Source: CAYQUC01 sp964514215 (GTDB taxonomy: Bacteria; Pseudomonadota; Gammaproteobacteria; UBA6429; Thiohalophilaceae). Taken from it: a stretch of 36,416 bases of DNA. Each line of letters starts with the position of its first letter. Position 1 is the stretch's first letter. The stretch is taken from contig CAZEPW010000038.1 in assembly GCA_964514215.1 (NCBI GenBank), positions 1-36,416 on the forward strand. Direction: 5' to 3'. Shown in pieces: positions 1-7,962 of this stretch. Position numbers and translations under genes: made by a program. Below the pieces are notes generated by a model. The model made no database searches. It was not told where the DNA came from and saw only the letters and a list, made by a program, of their open reading frames with translations.

Positions 1-81
1 TGTGTCCCTATAAATGTGTATTACGCGTTATTTTACCGTCACTGTCAATCTGATCGTGAATAAAAACTGAAATTTAAGATA

Positions 82-96
82 AAACCACGATGGTTT
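82..96 (-). terminator. Possible weak terminator hairpin after the outer-membrane protein gene
   Basis: A perfect 6-bp inverted repeat (AAACCA / TGGTTT) with a 3-base loop lies about 55 bases after the stop codon of the minus-strand gene that ends at 151. On the minus strand the second arm runs into TTTT. The stem has only two G/C pairs, so it is weak, and the rest of 1-150 shows nothing else I can support. Confidence 0.25.
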
Positions 97-150
97 AATT
101 TATTGTTGAATAGAGTCGTACATTAGATGTGAGTTACGCTCAAAAGCACA

Positions 151-867
151 CTAAAATCGATAAAATAAGTCAACAAATGGGCCTTCTTTATCAAATCGAC
201 GATTTTCGGCGGCATCGAGCTGGTATTGTTGTTGTTCCCAGCCACCGGACACACCAAAGATATTATCAATTTGATAGCTCAATTTAGCTCGATATTCGCT
301 TAATTCACGTGTTTTGTAATTAAAATAACTGCCCTCAACACTGGCGGTCATACCCGACAACGGTAACTCAAACAATGCAGAAGCCGAAACCATTGGATAG
401 GCACCATAATGTGTACGATAACGGCTTTGATCTTGCTGTAGTGATTCGTACTTTTGCTCAATAAACTTAAAATTAACCCCTAAATCAATACTAAGCCATC
501 GATGATTTGATAACAAATTAGGCAAACGATCGCCAACTGCGTAATAAATGGTTGCATCATATTGCCCTAGATTATATCCAGTGCCCAATTCGGTTCCCGA
601 GAAGTTTTTAACACCCAATGTTTCATTACTGTGAGCTAGACGTTGGCTGACCCCGGTTTCTTCCCGATAACGAAAATTTAAATGATAAGATGAAGCTTTA
701 CTTGGATTATTTGATACCACCGCCGCATTCACTTCAGGCAACCTTAAATCATATAAGTCTGAGGCAGACACAGAATTAATACACACAAAAATAGCGGCAA
801 CACCCAGTAACACCGTACTACGCAACGTAAATATTTTAGTAACCGTTTCGGATTTTCTTTTTTTCAT
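151..867 (-). CDS. Outer-membrane beta-barrel protein, function unknown
   Basis: I read this as an exported outer-membrane barrel protein of 238 residues. The N-terminus has basic residues (MKKRKSE), a hydrophobic stretch and an ASA-like signal peptidase site before mature DLYDLRLPE. The mature part alternates polar and hydrophobic residues as in beta strands, and the last residue is an aromatic Phe (FYRF), the usual signal for BAM insertion. It resembles small YfaZ-type or glycine-rich OMP families, but I cannot assign one. The frame stays open to an ATG at 921. I prefer the ATG at 867 because it has AAGG 11 bases upstream, begins a normal signal peptide, and a TATAAT box overlaps the 921 start. 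It follows mshN on the same strand after about 360 bases, so a link to the pilus is not established. Confidence 0.6.
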   Translation of the reverse strand: MKKRKSETVTKIFTLRSTVLLGVAAIFVCINSVSASDLYDLRLPEVNAAVVSNNPSKASSYHLNFRYREETGVSQRLAHSNETLGVKNFSGTELGTGYNLGQYDATIYYAVGDRLPNLLSNHRWLSIDLGVNFKFIEQKYESLQQDQSRYRTHYGAYPMVSASALFELPLSGMTASVEGSYFNYKTRELSEYRAKLSYQIDNIFGVSGGWEQQQYQLDAAENRRFDKEGPFVDLFYRF

Positions 868-1225
868 CGAATGCGATACCTTCGCAAGCCTTCCATTAGC
901 TTTAAAGTTAAAACCTATCATGTAATTATACCGTCTAATCAGGGGGAACGCTAAAATTATTTATGTGTTTTATTCTAACCACTTACATCAATAACCACAG
1001 TGATCACATTCACTAATTTGCTTTTTAAAATAATGAAAAGTAGGACTAAACCCACAAAACCAATAGAAACTTATTTAATTGTTTCTGTTTTTTAAATGTA
1101 GTCAACAATTGTTTAGTTATCTGTAGAATAGTCACAAATACAGCAATTATATTTACTCATTATTGAGCTAGCTGGCACAGTTTATGTCACATTAAATCTA
1201 GAATGAGTCCAATTTAAGGGTATTT
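868..1225. other. Intergenic region between mshN and the outer-membrane protein gene
   Basis: About 360 bases of AT-rich non-coding sequence. It holds the -10 box listed separately, an 8-bp palindrome GTGATCAC at 1000-1007, and a weak AGAAAC/GTTTCT inverted repeat (1065-1070, 1081-1086) followed by a T run in the plus direction, where no gene ends. I see no convincing ORF longer than 15 codons and no RNA gene. The mshE and mshG genes that might be expected after mshN are not here. Confidence 0.5.
925..930 (-). promoter_or_regulatory. Candidate -10 box for the outer-membrane protein gene
   Basis: The minus strand carries a perfect TATAAT at 930-925. Initiation about 7 bases downstream would give a transcript starting near 918, inside the longer reading of the ORF but upstream of the ATG at 867. 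No good -35 hexamer is found at 16-18 bases, so an activator might be needed. Confidence 0.35.
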
Positions 1226-2263
1226 CTACGGATAAGCTATCTCTTCCAATGCGCTGACACGTTGGTGAGTATATTGATAAAGCCCTTTAGATAAGTTTCC
1301 AGAATTTTTTGCTTTCTCATAGGCAAGTTTTGCCTGCGATTCGTTTCCTAGCGCTTCAAGTGAAATAGCAAGACCTAACCACCACACACCATGATTTTTA
1401 CGCAGTGTTAATAGCGTGCCATAAAGTGTTGCAGCTTCTTGGTGTTGTTTATTTTTTTGATACAATGCCGCAAGCAAAGCATGGTAGTCTGGATCAGCCT
1501 GCTGCGATGGAGGGTTTCTTAATAGCACAGCAATTGCCGTCACCGTTTCATTCTGTTCCATCAATATTCGGGCATAGAGCTTTGCAAAAATAAAATGTGC
1601 TGGCGCTATGCGCATGCCATATTGCAATAAAGTGCGAGCTTCAACAATGCGACCATTTTTAATATAAATTCCCGCTAATAACTCTCGCGCTTTAATATGC
1701 CCCGGCAAAAGCATTAAGGCATTGCGTAATTCATCTTGCGCTTTAATGGAATTTTTTGCCAATAAATATTCATATGCCGTTTTATAATTAATTTCTGCTC
1801 GTTGCTCCGTTGTTAATTCTCGAATACGCTTATGAACAACCCTTTCACTACTCGTATCAGGTTCCCTAATGACTGTTGATGCTACTGCAGTTTTTACTTT
1901 TATTGGTTTTTGTTTGATAACATTAGTTTGTTTAGTTTTAACAGGCACTATTATATTTTTAGCCGGCTTACTCTTACGATTAGTCACCGAGTCATCGTAT
2001 TCTAAGCTAAACTGACTGGTTTGAAGAGCTGCGCTAGGATATTCAGATGAGGGTTCAGTTACTGCTGCAACCGTCTTGGATATAATAATGCCGATAGTAA
2101 TCAGAATAACAACAAACAACATAAAATAAACGACCAGCTCAACTTTAGTGAATCTAGAAAATTTCGAAATAATATTGAACTCTTGAAATAACATGGAATC
2201 ATGAGCATTTCCTTGTGCCCGACGCGCCTCAAGATCATGTAACATTTGGTTTATCACACTCAT
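1226..2263 (-). CDS. mshN: MshN-like TPR protein of MSHA pilus assembly
   Basis: The protein (345 residues) begins MSVINQMLHDLEARRAQ, close to the conserved start of MshN proteins. It has a short cytoplasmic N-terminus, one membrane segment at about residues 42-62, a Lys/Thr-rich linker to about 145, and a C-terminal half (about 150-340) of helical pairs typical of tetratricopeptide repeats, for example around LLPGHIKARELLAGIYIKNG. The TPR part should lie in the periplasm, where MshN-type proteins are thought to help secretin or pilus assembly. It is the last gene of the msh block and starts 31 bases after the stop of mshM, so it is probably co-transcribed. In typical clusters mshE comes next; here there is a long gap instead. 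Confidence 0.82.
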   Translation of the reverse strand: MSVINQMLHDLEARRAQGNAHDSMLFQEFNIISKFSRFTKVELVVYFMLFVVILITIGIIISKTVAAVTEPSSEYPSAALQTSQFSLEYDDSVTNRKSKPAKNIIVPVKTKQTNVIKQKPIKVKTAVASTVIREPDTSSERVVHKRIRELTTEQRAEINYKTAYEYLLAKNSIKAQDELRNALMLLPGHIKARELLAGIYIKNGRIVEARTLLQYGMRIAPAHFIFAKLYARILMEQNETVTAIAVLLRNPPSQQADPDYHALLAALYQKNKQHQEAATLYGTLLTLRKNHGVWWLGLAISLEALGNESQAKLAYEKAKNSGNLSKGLYQYTHQRVSALEEIAYP

Positions 2264-2294
2264 TCACTATTCTCCATTGCGCGGCTATTAATAA

Positions 2295-3203
2295 CTATGA
2301 TGCCACAAAATACGAACTGGCCAAGGTAATTGCCAATAACGATGCTATTGCGACACTATTACGTAATAAATATCGAATGTTAATTAATTGCGTTGAGGTT
2401 TCTTCCGTATCATTAATAGCAATATCGATAAAATCTGGCTCTACCGTTTTACTGCCCCGGCCATAAGCAATTAATAATGCCTTATGCGATAAAATATTAA
2501 TTAAACGCGGGATACCGTTACTGGCTTTATATAAATGTTGTAATGCTGTTGGATGAAATAAATTCATTCCCATATAACCGGCAACACGTAATCGATGTTG
2601 TAAATAAACATCCATGCCTTGTCGATCAATTGGTTCTAAATTATAAGAAAATACAATTCGTTGTCGTAACTGTCGAACTGAACGGTGGCTTAAACGTTCA
2701 TTTAATTCAGGTTGACCAAATAACACCACTTGCAATAATTTGGATTTTTCAGTTTCAATATTTGTTAGCAAGCGTAACGCCTCAAGAGTATCATCCGGCA
2801 TCGCTTGAGCCTCATCCAAACACAATACAACGCGATGTCCCTGTTGCGTTAAAGAAATTAATTGCTCACTAATTTTATTCATAATTAAATGCTGGTGAGT
2901 GTAGCGATTGATATCAATGCCCAATTCCTGAGCTACAGCCAAATACAATCCCATCGGCGTTAATAATGGATTAGGAACATACACCGTTAAAAATTCGTCA
3001 TCCAACATATTTAATAATCGTCGGCACAAAATGGTTTTACCAATGCCAACCTCCCCTGTCACTTTAATAAAGCCCTCACCAGTTCGTAGGGCCACTACCA
3101 AAGTGTTTAATGCATTTGAATAATGCCCATAAGTAAAAAAATAATCGGTATCCGGAGATAAGGAAAAAGGTAATGTTGTTAAACCAAAATGTTGTTGATA
3201 CAT
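2295..3203 (-). CDS. mshM: MshM-like ExeA/GspA-type AAA ATPase
   Basis: A 302-residue AAA-type ATPase of the ExeA/GspA family. The start MYQQHFGLTTLPFSLSPD is typical of the family. The Walker A motif GEVGIGKT is at residues 50-57, the Walker B motif VVLCLDEAQ at about 125-133, and a sensor-like strand LLQVVLFGQPEL at about 156-167. A single hydrophobic segment at the extreme C-terminus (about 283-300) should anchor it in the inner membrane, facing the cytoplasm. It lacks the peptidoglycan-binding domain of full-length ExeA, as MshM proteins do. The gene starts 5 bases after the mshL stop and is likely translated from the same mRNA. ExeA relatives use ATP to help insert the secretin through peptidoglycan. 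Confidence 0.85.
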   Translation of the reverse strand: MYQQHFGLTTLPFSLSPDTDYFFTYGHYSNALNTLVVALRTGEGFIKVTGEVGIGKTILCRRLLNMLDDEFLTVYVPNPLLTPMGLYLAVAQELGIDINRYTHQHLIMNKISEQLISLTQQGHRVVLCLDEAQAMPDDTLEALRLLTNIETEKSKLLQVVLFGQPELNERLSHRSVRQLRQRIVFSYNLEPIDRQGMDVYLQHRLRVAGYMGMNLFHPTALQHLYKASNGIPRLINILSHKALLIAYGRGSKTVEPDFIDIAINDTEETSTQLINIRYLLRNSVAIASLLAITLASSYFVAS

Positions 3204-3208
3204 AGGTG

Positions 3209-4960
3209 TTACCTGATACTTAAATTATTAAAGTTCGATTTTGAGTTACGAATATTGTTGTTCCATTGCGTGTTGCTTTCAACAATAATTGGCTTCACAA
3301 GAATAACCAGCTCGCTTTTTTTATTGATTTTTTGCGTATGTCGAAACAAAGCACCAATCAAAGGAATATCACCTAATAACGGCACCGAGGCTTCCCGATT
3401 TTGTATTGAGTTTTGCATTAAACCACCAATCACAACCACCTGACCATTGTGCGCACGGATAATGCTATCGGACTCTCGTATCGTGCTATTAGCCAGTGGA
3501 ATTTTAAGTGAAGTGGTTGCCGATACGTCAACCGCTTTTATTTTTTCAACAACATTACTCACCGTAGGATGAATGTGTAAAATCACAACACCATCATCAC
3601 TGATTTGCGGAATGACATCGAGCGCAACACCCGAGAAAAACGGCGTAAACTCGACATTATTTTGCACATTGCTGGTGGACGATGAGGTATTAGTATTAGT
3701 CGTTAAATCCGTTATAAAAAATTCATCAACGCCAACTTTAATAACTGCTTTTTGGTTATTAATAGTTGAAATCCGGGGACTTGATAATACTTGCACTTCA
3801 CCCTGGCTTTTTAACAACTCGATAAAAGCAGCAAAACCACTACCTAAATTTAATGCCAAACTAAACACACCACCAAATGCCGACGTTGCTGTGCCATTAA
3901 CCTGACTTAGCGCAGAAGGATCCAAATTACCTGTGTTACCATCAATAATACTTTGTCCATTATCAAATATACTACCACCACCGGTTAAACCAAATAAAAC
4001 TTTATCATTACCACTTTGATTCAATGCCGCCCAATTAATTCCAGTTTGATAAGAATCATTTAATTCTACTTCTAAAATCTTGGTTTCTAAAATAACTTGT
4101 CGTTGTACGCTGATTTGGGTTTCGTCCAGATAAGTTTCAATAACCCTTAACTCAGAACTTAACGCTCTTACCACAACTATTCCAGATTGAGCATTAACCA
4201 CCACCGAGCGATTTTCTTTTTCAGGTAAAAGTGCTTTTAGCGACACTTCAAGCTCCGTCCAAAAATCAGATTTATATAAAGTAGCAACTGAACTTCCTGA
4301 AACAGACTGACGTGATTTGGTTGATTGGGAAGCCGATCCAGAATTAAAATTAGTATTGGAATTAGAACTGGAGCCAGAATTAGAGGACTCGGTAACTTGC
4401 CCTGAACTCACCTGCATGTTTGAATTTCCAGTTCGGTTAACGCTAAGGTAATTCACCTTGAATATTTTAGTGCGCAAAATATTAGGGAACACCTGATAAG
4501 TATTTTCAGATAAAACAAAATCATAGCCTAAAACATCACGGGTTACTTCCATAACATCCGCAACATTAACATTTTTAAGCTCTAAGGTTATTTTGCCTTT
4601 AATACCCGGATGCAACACCATATTCATCGCAGTACCATCAACCAATCCCATAAAAAACTGCTTAGCCTTAACTGCATTTACTTTTATATCAAAACGATTA
4701 CTATCTTTAGTATTGCTATTACCAACACTTATTTCTGGAATACCGAGACTAATAGCCGGTACTAAAGCATTGGTAATATCATCTAATTTTGTTTCAGGTT
4801 TATTGAGTTTATTATTATCATCAATGCCACTGTTTAATATTGTATTGATTTCATCCAGTAAAGGTTTTTTGTCGTTATTATCACCTTGGGTAGCACAAGA
4901 CATCAGTAACAAAGTTATCAACAAAACAGTAATATTTAAATTTTTACCAACACTATTCAT
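3209..4960 (-). CDS. mshL: MshL-like secretin of the MSHA pilus system
   Basis: The outer-membrane pore of the pilus machine, 583 residues. The signal peptide ends in a lipobox LMSC with Cys22, so it should be a lipoprotein. Residues about 85-175 form the secretin N-terminal (STN/N0-like) region. A Ser/Asn-rich low-complexity linker (about 185-225) precedes the N1-type domain. From about 275 to 570 is the secretin core, with the family signature VPLLGDIPLIGALFRHT near the end and ELVILVKPIIVES after it. Length and order fit MshL/PilQ-type secretins. It sits between mshK (18-base gap) and mshM (5-base gap). The low-complexity linker could vary between strains. Confidence 0.9.
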   Translation of the reverse strand: MNSVGKNLNITVLLITLLLMSCATQGDNNDKKPLLDEINTILNSGIDDNNKLNKPETKLDDITNALVPAISLGIPEISVGNSNTKDSNRFDIKVNAVKAKQFFMGLVDGTAMNMVLHPGIKGKITLELKNVNVADVMEVTRDVLGYDFVLSENTYQVFPNILRTKIFKVNYLSVNRTGNSNMQVSSGQVTESSNSGSSSNSNTNFNSGSASQSTKSRQSVSGSSVATLYKSDFWTELEVSLKALLPEKENRSVVVNAQSGIVVVRALSSELRVIETYLDETQISVQRQVILETKILEVELNDSYQTGINWAALNQSGNDKVLFGLTGGGSIFDNGQSIIDGNTGNLDPSALSQVNGTATSAFGGVFSLALNLGSGFAAFIELLKSQGEVQVLSSPRISTINNQKAVIKVGVDEFFITDLTTNTNTSSSTSNVQNNVEFTPFFSGVALDVIPQISDDGVVILHIHPTVSNVVEKIKAVDVSATTSLKIPLANSTIRESDSIIRAHNGQVVVIGGLMQNSIQNREASVPLLGDIPLIGALFRHTQKINKKSELVILVKPIIVESNTQWNNNIRNSKSNFNNLSIR

Positions 4961-4978
4961 TTTATTATTAATCCAAGT

Positions 4979-5341
4979 TTATCTTGATACTTTGTTAACT
5001 TTCATTTTTTTAAACATATAAACTTTAAACAATTGATCATTTTTTTTTAACGTAACATATAACGAATAAACATTAATTAACGTTGCACCATTAATGTTTT
5101 CACCACGCCGAATCAATTTACCATTGATAGTTGCTATTTCCCGATCAGCCGAAATCAAGGTGCTGTTTAAACGCCAGGCTGAATATTTAGCAACAGATAT
5201 TTTTTTATGTGTCTTAACTTCAACACCGGGTGGTCGTGTTGGATCAACAAATGCTTTAGCCTCTACAGACTCAATAAGCGTAACCTGCACGATAACAGCT
5301 AACATCAAAATCCAATATAAGTGATGAAAATTAGACACCAA
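4979..5341 (-). CDS. mshK: MshK-like periplasmic pilus assembly protein
   Basis: A small protein of 120 residues with an N-terminal hydrophobic segment (about 9-25, signal peptide or anchor) followed by FVDPTRPPG, a motif typical of MshK and related GspC/PilP-like proteins. The rest resembles a small beta domain around STLISADREIATINGKLI, as expected for a protein that docks the inner-membrane complex to the secretin. Its start codon overlaps the end of mshJ by 11 bases, which indicates translational coupling. The call rests on the DPTRPPG motif and position; sequence in this family is otherwise poorly conserved. Confidence 0.75.
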   Translation of the reverse strand: MVSNFHHLYWILMLAVIVQVTLIESVEAKAFVDPTRPPGVEVKTHKKISVAKYSAWRLNSTLISADREIATINGKLIRRGENINGATLINVYSLYVTLKKNDQLFKVYMFKKMKVNKVSR

Positions 5342-6056
5342 CCCAACCTTTTTTTAAGCTCAAGGTAAACACAGTAATGACAATTCTAGCAACAGGATAT
5401 TGCTCTACATCCAACGTCACATTATCCCAATATAAATCCCATGGCATTTTTTCAATGGCCTCAAGATAGTTCAGGGTATTTAAATAATTCCCAGTAAACG
5501 TAATTCTCACCGGATGTCGATAAACTACCGCCATTGATTCAAGCTGTTGTTCAGGAATATCATCAGTGACACTACTAATAGTATTTGTTGTTGAAATATT
5601 TTCTGCAGAAATATTTTCACCTGCAAAATCAAACATGGATTCAGGTTTTAATTTTTCTAAACTTAACAACGTTAAACTGGTATTATTTTTAAAAATATCT
5701 TTTAACATTAAAGTCATTTTTTTAGGGCTGATTAAGCCTTTCATTTTTTTAGTTAACTTATTATCTAAAACCTCAATTTTAGCCATATAGCGATTTTTTT
5801 GTTTTTTTAGCTTGGCATTTGGATTGTTGACAGTTCTATCTCGATACGCGCTAATTTCAGAGTTTAAGGTGGCATTTTTTTGTTGCTTGGTTTTAATTAA
5901 ATTATTAATCTTACTGTCTTGCAATGTCGACTCATCAAAAATTAATAGCTGCCATGCTGAAAATAACAACACAAATAATAAACCAGCAACCATAATTTTT
6001 TCTCTTTGCTGCAAGGCATCAAATTTTGTGTTAATTTGTTTGATGTAATCAGTCAT
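5331..6056 (-). CDS. mshJ: MshJ-like (PilO/GspM-type) inner-membrane assembly protein
   Basis: A 241-residue bitopic protein. It has a short cytoplasmic N-terminus, one membrane helix at about residues 22-40 (IMVAGLLFVLLFSAWQLL), a coiled-coil periplasmic stretch rich in Lys and Asn (about 50-120), and a C-terminal ferredoxin-like domain of the PilO/GspM kind, including the segment FTGNYLNTLNYLEAIEKMPW where a small domain pairs with its partner. It overlaps the end of mshI2 by 8 bases and mshK by 11, so these three genes form one translationally coupled unit. The expected role is to form the inner-membrane alignment complex with the PilN-like and PilM-like proteins. Confidence 0.8.
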   Translation of the reverse strand: MTDYIKQINTKFDALQQREKIMVAGLLFVLLFSAWQLLIFDESTLQDSKINNLIKTKQQKNATLNSEISAYRDRTVNNPNAKLKKQKNRYMAKIEVLDNKLTKKMKGLISPKKMTLMLKDIFKNNTSLTLLSLEKLKPESMFDFAGENISAENISTTNTISSVTDDIPEQQLESMAVVYRHPVRITFTGNYLNTLNYLEAIEKMPWDLYWDNVTLDVEQYPVARIVITVFTLSLKKGWVGV

Positions 6057-6669
6057 GGTTTGTTACTTTAAATTGTGTATCAACATAAAAATCAACTCGT
6101 AACGGATTTTTTTTTCTTTTAAGTTGAAATGTTTGGAAATTAGTTCCTTGAAAAACTTTTTCGTCTGATAACTTCTTTAAAAAATCTGGAATTAATTCAG
6201 GCTGAAACGCACTACCCGTTAAACCAATATTTTTACCACCACTACTAATATTTAAATTCCTTAACCACAACCCCGGTACATTTTGTTCTGATAGCCCCCT
6301 AAAAAAACTTGAAAAACCGTTAGAGTTACCAAAAGACTGCCCACTCAAGGCATCTAGCACTTGTTGCTTGATAACAATATCTTTTTTAAAACTAGCCACT
6401 TGCTGTTGCAATCTATTGTCCACCACCATTGATGGTGCACTTTGCTGCACTTTTGCCAATGATAGCTCTAATTTTTTCTGTTGAATTTTTAAGTTGGCTA
6501 AATAACCTTGCTGTTGCTGCGCCATGAAATAATCGTAACTCGACAAGCTAACTAATAAGACTAAAATGATCAAAAACACCTTTTGTACATTTTTCGCACA
6601 AAGCAATTCAGTCCGAATATGAAACTCGGATTGGTAGAGGTTAATTTGTTGTGTTAGCTGTAGTCCCAT
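6049..6669 (-). CDS. PilN-like MSHA assembly protein (MshI2 type)
   Basis: A 206-residue protein with a short cytoplasmic N-terminus beginning MGLQLTQQINLYQSEF, the INLY motif by which PilN-type proteins bind their PilM-type partner. One membrane helix follows at about 29-48, then a coiled coil (about 50-110) and a small periplasmic alpha/beta domain. In Vibrio and Shewanella such a gene lies after mshI and is called mshI2 in some annotations. AGGG lies only 3 bases before the ATG, tight for a Shine-Dalgarno sequence. A 222-base gap separates it from the mshI stop, so a separate promoter is possible. Confidence 0.75.
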   Translation of the reverse strand: MGLQLTQQINLYQSEFHIRTELLCAKNVQKVFLIILVLLVSLSSYDYFMAQQQQGYLANLKIQQKKLELSLAKVQQSAPSMVVDNRLQQQVASFKKDIVIKQQVLDALSGQSFGNSNGFSSFFRGLSEQNVPGLWLRNLNISSGGKNIGLTGSAFQPELIPDFLKKLSDEKVFQGTNFQTFQLKRKKNPLRVDFYVDTQFKVTNHD

Positions 6670-6891
6670 GACCCTATATATCGGCAGCGATACATAAGAT
6701 GTTTAGGTTAACTAAGCTAATTTCCCGATGAATAGTAGTAACATATCGGCAAAGAAAATTTCTTAGGGGGTGTTATTAAATACAACAAACATTTATTTTA
6801 TGTGGAAATCACAAAGGTATTTATTTAAGAATGAAACAAACTAAAAACAAACGCTATTCCAGCCATACTTTTGAGCCAGAATCACTGGAGA
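6670..6891. other. Gap inside the msh cluster with a repeated 9-mer
   Basis: This 222-base non-coding gap breaks an otherwise tightly packed operon. It carries ATATCGGCA twice in direct orientation (6678-6686 and 6743-6751, starts 65 bases apart) and an AAGAAA/TTTCTT inverted repeat near 6752-6764. I see no open frame above 13 codons. It may hold a promoter for mshI2-mshN, but no clear -35/-10 pair stands out. Confidence 0.35.
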
Positions 6892-7905
6892 TTAACGTAA
6901 TGCCGCGCCAACAGCATAAAAAGTATCGGCTTGGAGTTGATAAGGTATGGGCTCCTCTGTTGAAAAAATGATATTAAAATCGAGCATTTTTGTTTTTATA
7001 CCAAGCTGATTTCGAAAATAATCTTTTATTTCAGAAACCTCATAATCAAATGGCGCAAGATATAAAGCGTTGATTTGCGGTTGATTGTATTGGCTTTCAT
7101 AATAATCAAGTGAACGTTGAATCTCCAACACCATTCTTTCAAGAGACTCTACTATCGCATCTGAGTTGGATTCCACCATCAGTAATGAATTGTCGCTATT
7201 ATTCTTTGCGTCTAACTCTTGCTGGTGGACATTGGACATTAATGCCTCAAAGCCTGTTTCTAATTCACGCGATAGATACAATTTTCCCTGTCGGGTAATT
7301 GTTAATAAACTGTTTTTACTATTGATTGATAAAATAGCAACACCACTTTGATCTTCGGGAAGTAAGGCTGCAAAATTACGTTGCGCCATATCGGGAATAT
7401 CGATAGCGGACAAATTCGAGCCGCAGAGTTCATTTAATTTAACGATATCATTAATTTTATCTCGTTTAACCACCACCGCGTATATCATCGGACTGCGTTT
7501 TAACTCTTTTAAATTAGGTATTTCAATGACATCAATAACGGCATCGTCAATATCAAAGTTTATCATGTCTTTCACTTTCCAGCGTGCCGCTTCTTTTAAT
7601 TCAGAAGATTCTACTTGAGGAGACTCAATTAACAACAACTGACGATCCTGTTGCTCAATGGTTGTATTTAGCACAAAATTTTTCGTATTTAGCTTTCTCG
7701 AGACACTTTTAAACATTGCCAACACGTTGTCTTGAAGATTCTGTGCATTATAATCACCACGTTCGCACAACAATAACCGTGGTTGTTGCTCGGGGCTACA
7801 ACTTACCTGTGCAATAGCAATACTATTATCGGTGAATTCAACTCCAAGTATGGGATTCTTGGATTGCGGTTTTTTTACGAAATTAAACAGTGTCCTAAAC
7901 CTCAA
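6892..7905 (-). CDS. mshI: MshI-like (PilM-type) actin-fold pilus protein
   Basis: A 337-residue cytoplasmic protein of the PilM/MshI family, an actin-like fold that binds the N-terminal tail of the PilN-like protein. The segment ILGVEFTDNSIAIAQVS near residues 19-35 is the first phosphate-binding hairpin region, and the C-terminal part includes LERMVLEIQRSLDYYESQY, typical of the family. There is no membrane segment. The only possible start upstream of the conserved part is TTG at 7905; an in-frame stop lies just before it and no strong Shine-Dalgarno sequence is visible, so initiation may be weak. It is the first gene of the msh block, 57 bases after the stop of the MscS-like gene. Confidence 0.78.
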   Translation of the reverse strand: MRFRTLFNFVKKPQSKNPILGVEFTDNSIAIAQVSCSPEQQPRLLLCERGDYNAQNLQDNVLAMFKSVSRKLNTKNFVLNTTIEQQDRQLLLIESPQVESSELKEAARWKVKDMINFDIDDAVIDVIEIPNLKELKRSPMIYAVVVKRDKINDIVKLNELCGSNLSAIDIPDMAQRNFAALLPEDQSGVAILSINSKNSLLTITRQGKLYLSRELETGFEALMSNVHQQELDAKNNSDNSLLMVESNSDAIVESLERMVLEIQRSLDYYESQYNQPQINALYLAPFDYEVSEIKDYFRNQLGIKTKMLDFNIIFSTEEPIPYQLQADTFYAVGAALR

Positions 7906-7962
7906 CGATGAATGGCATATTCAATCAGTATAGGACGTAATTATCGATGTTACAGTACTATT

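Noticed and set aside
1000..1007. CRP-like site GTGATCAC upstream of the outer-membrane protein gene
   Set aside because: Only a partial match to TGTGA-N6-TCACA; the second half-site is absent at the right spacing.
4593..5021. Plus-strand ORF of 142 codons antisense to mshL and mshK
   Set aside because: It lies opposite a well-supported secretin gene, is largely hydrophobic because of the AT-rich antisense frame, and has no family features.
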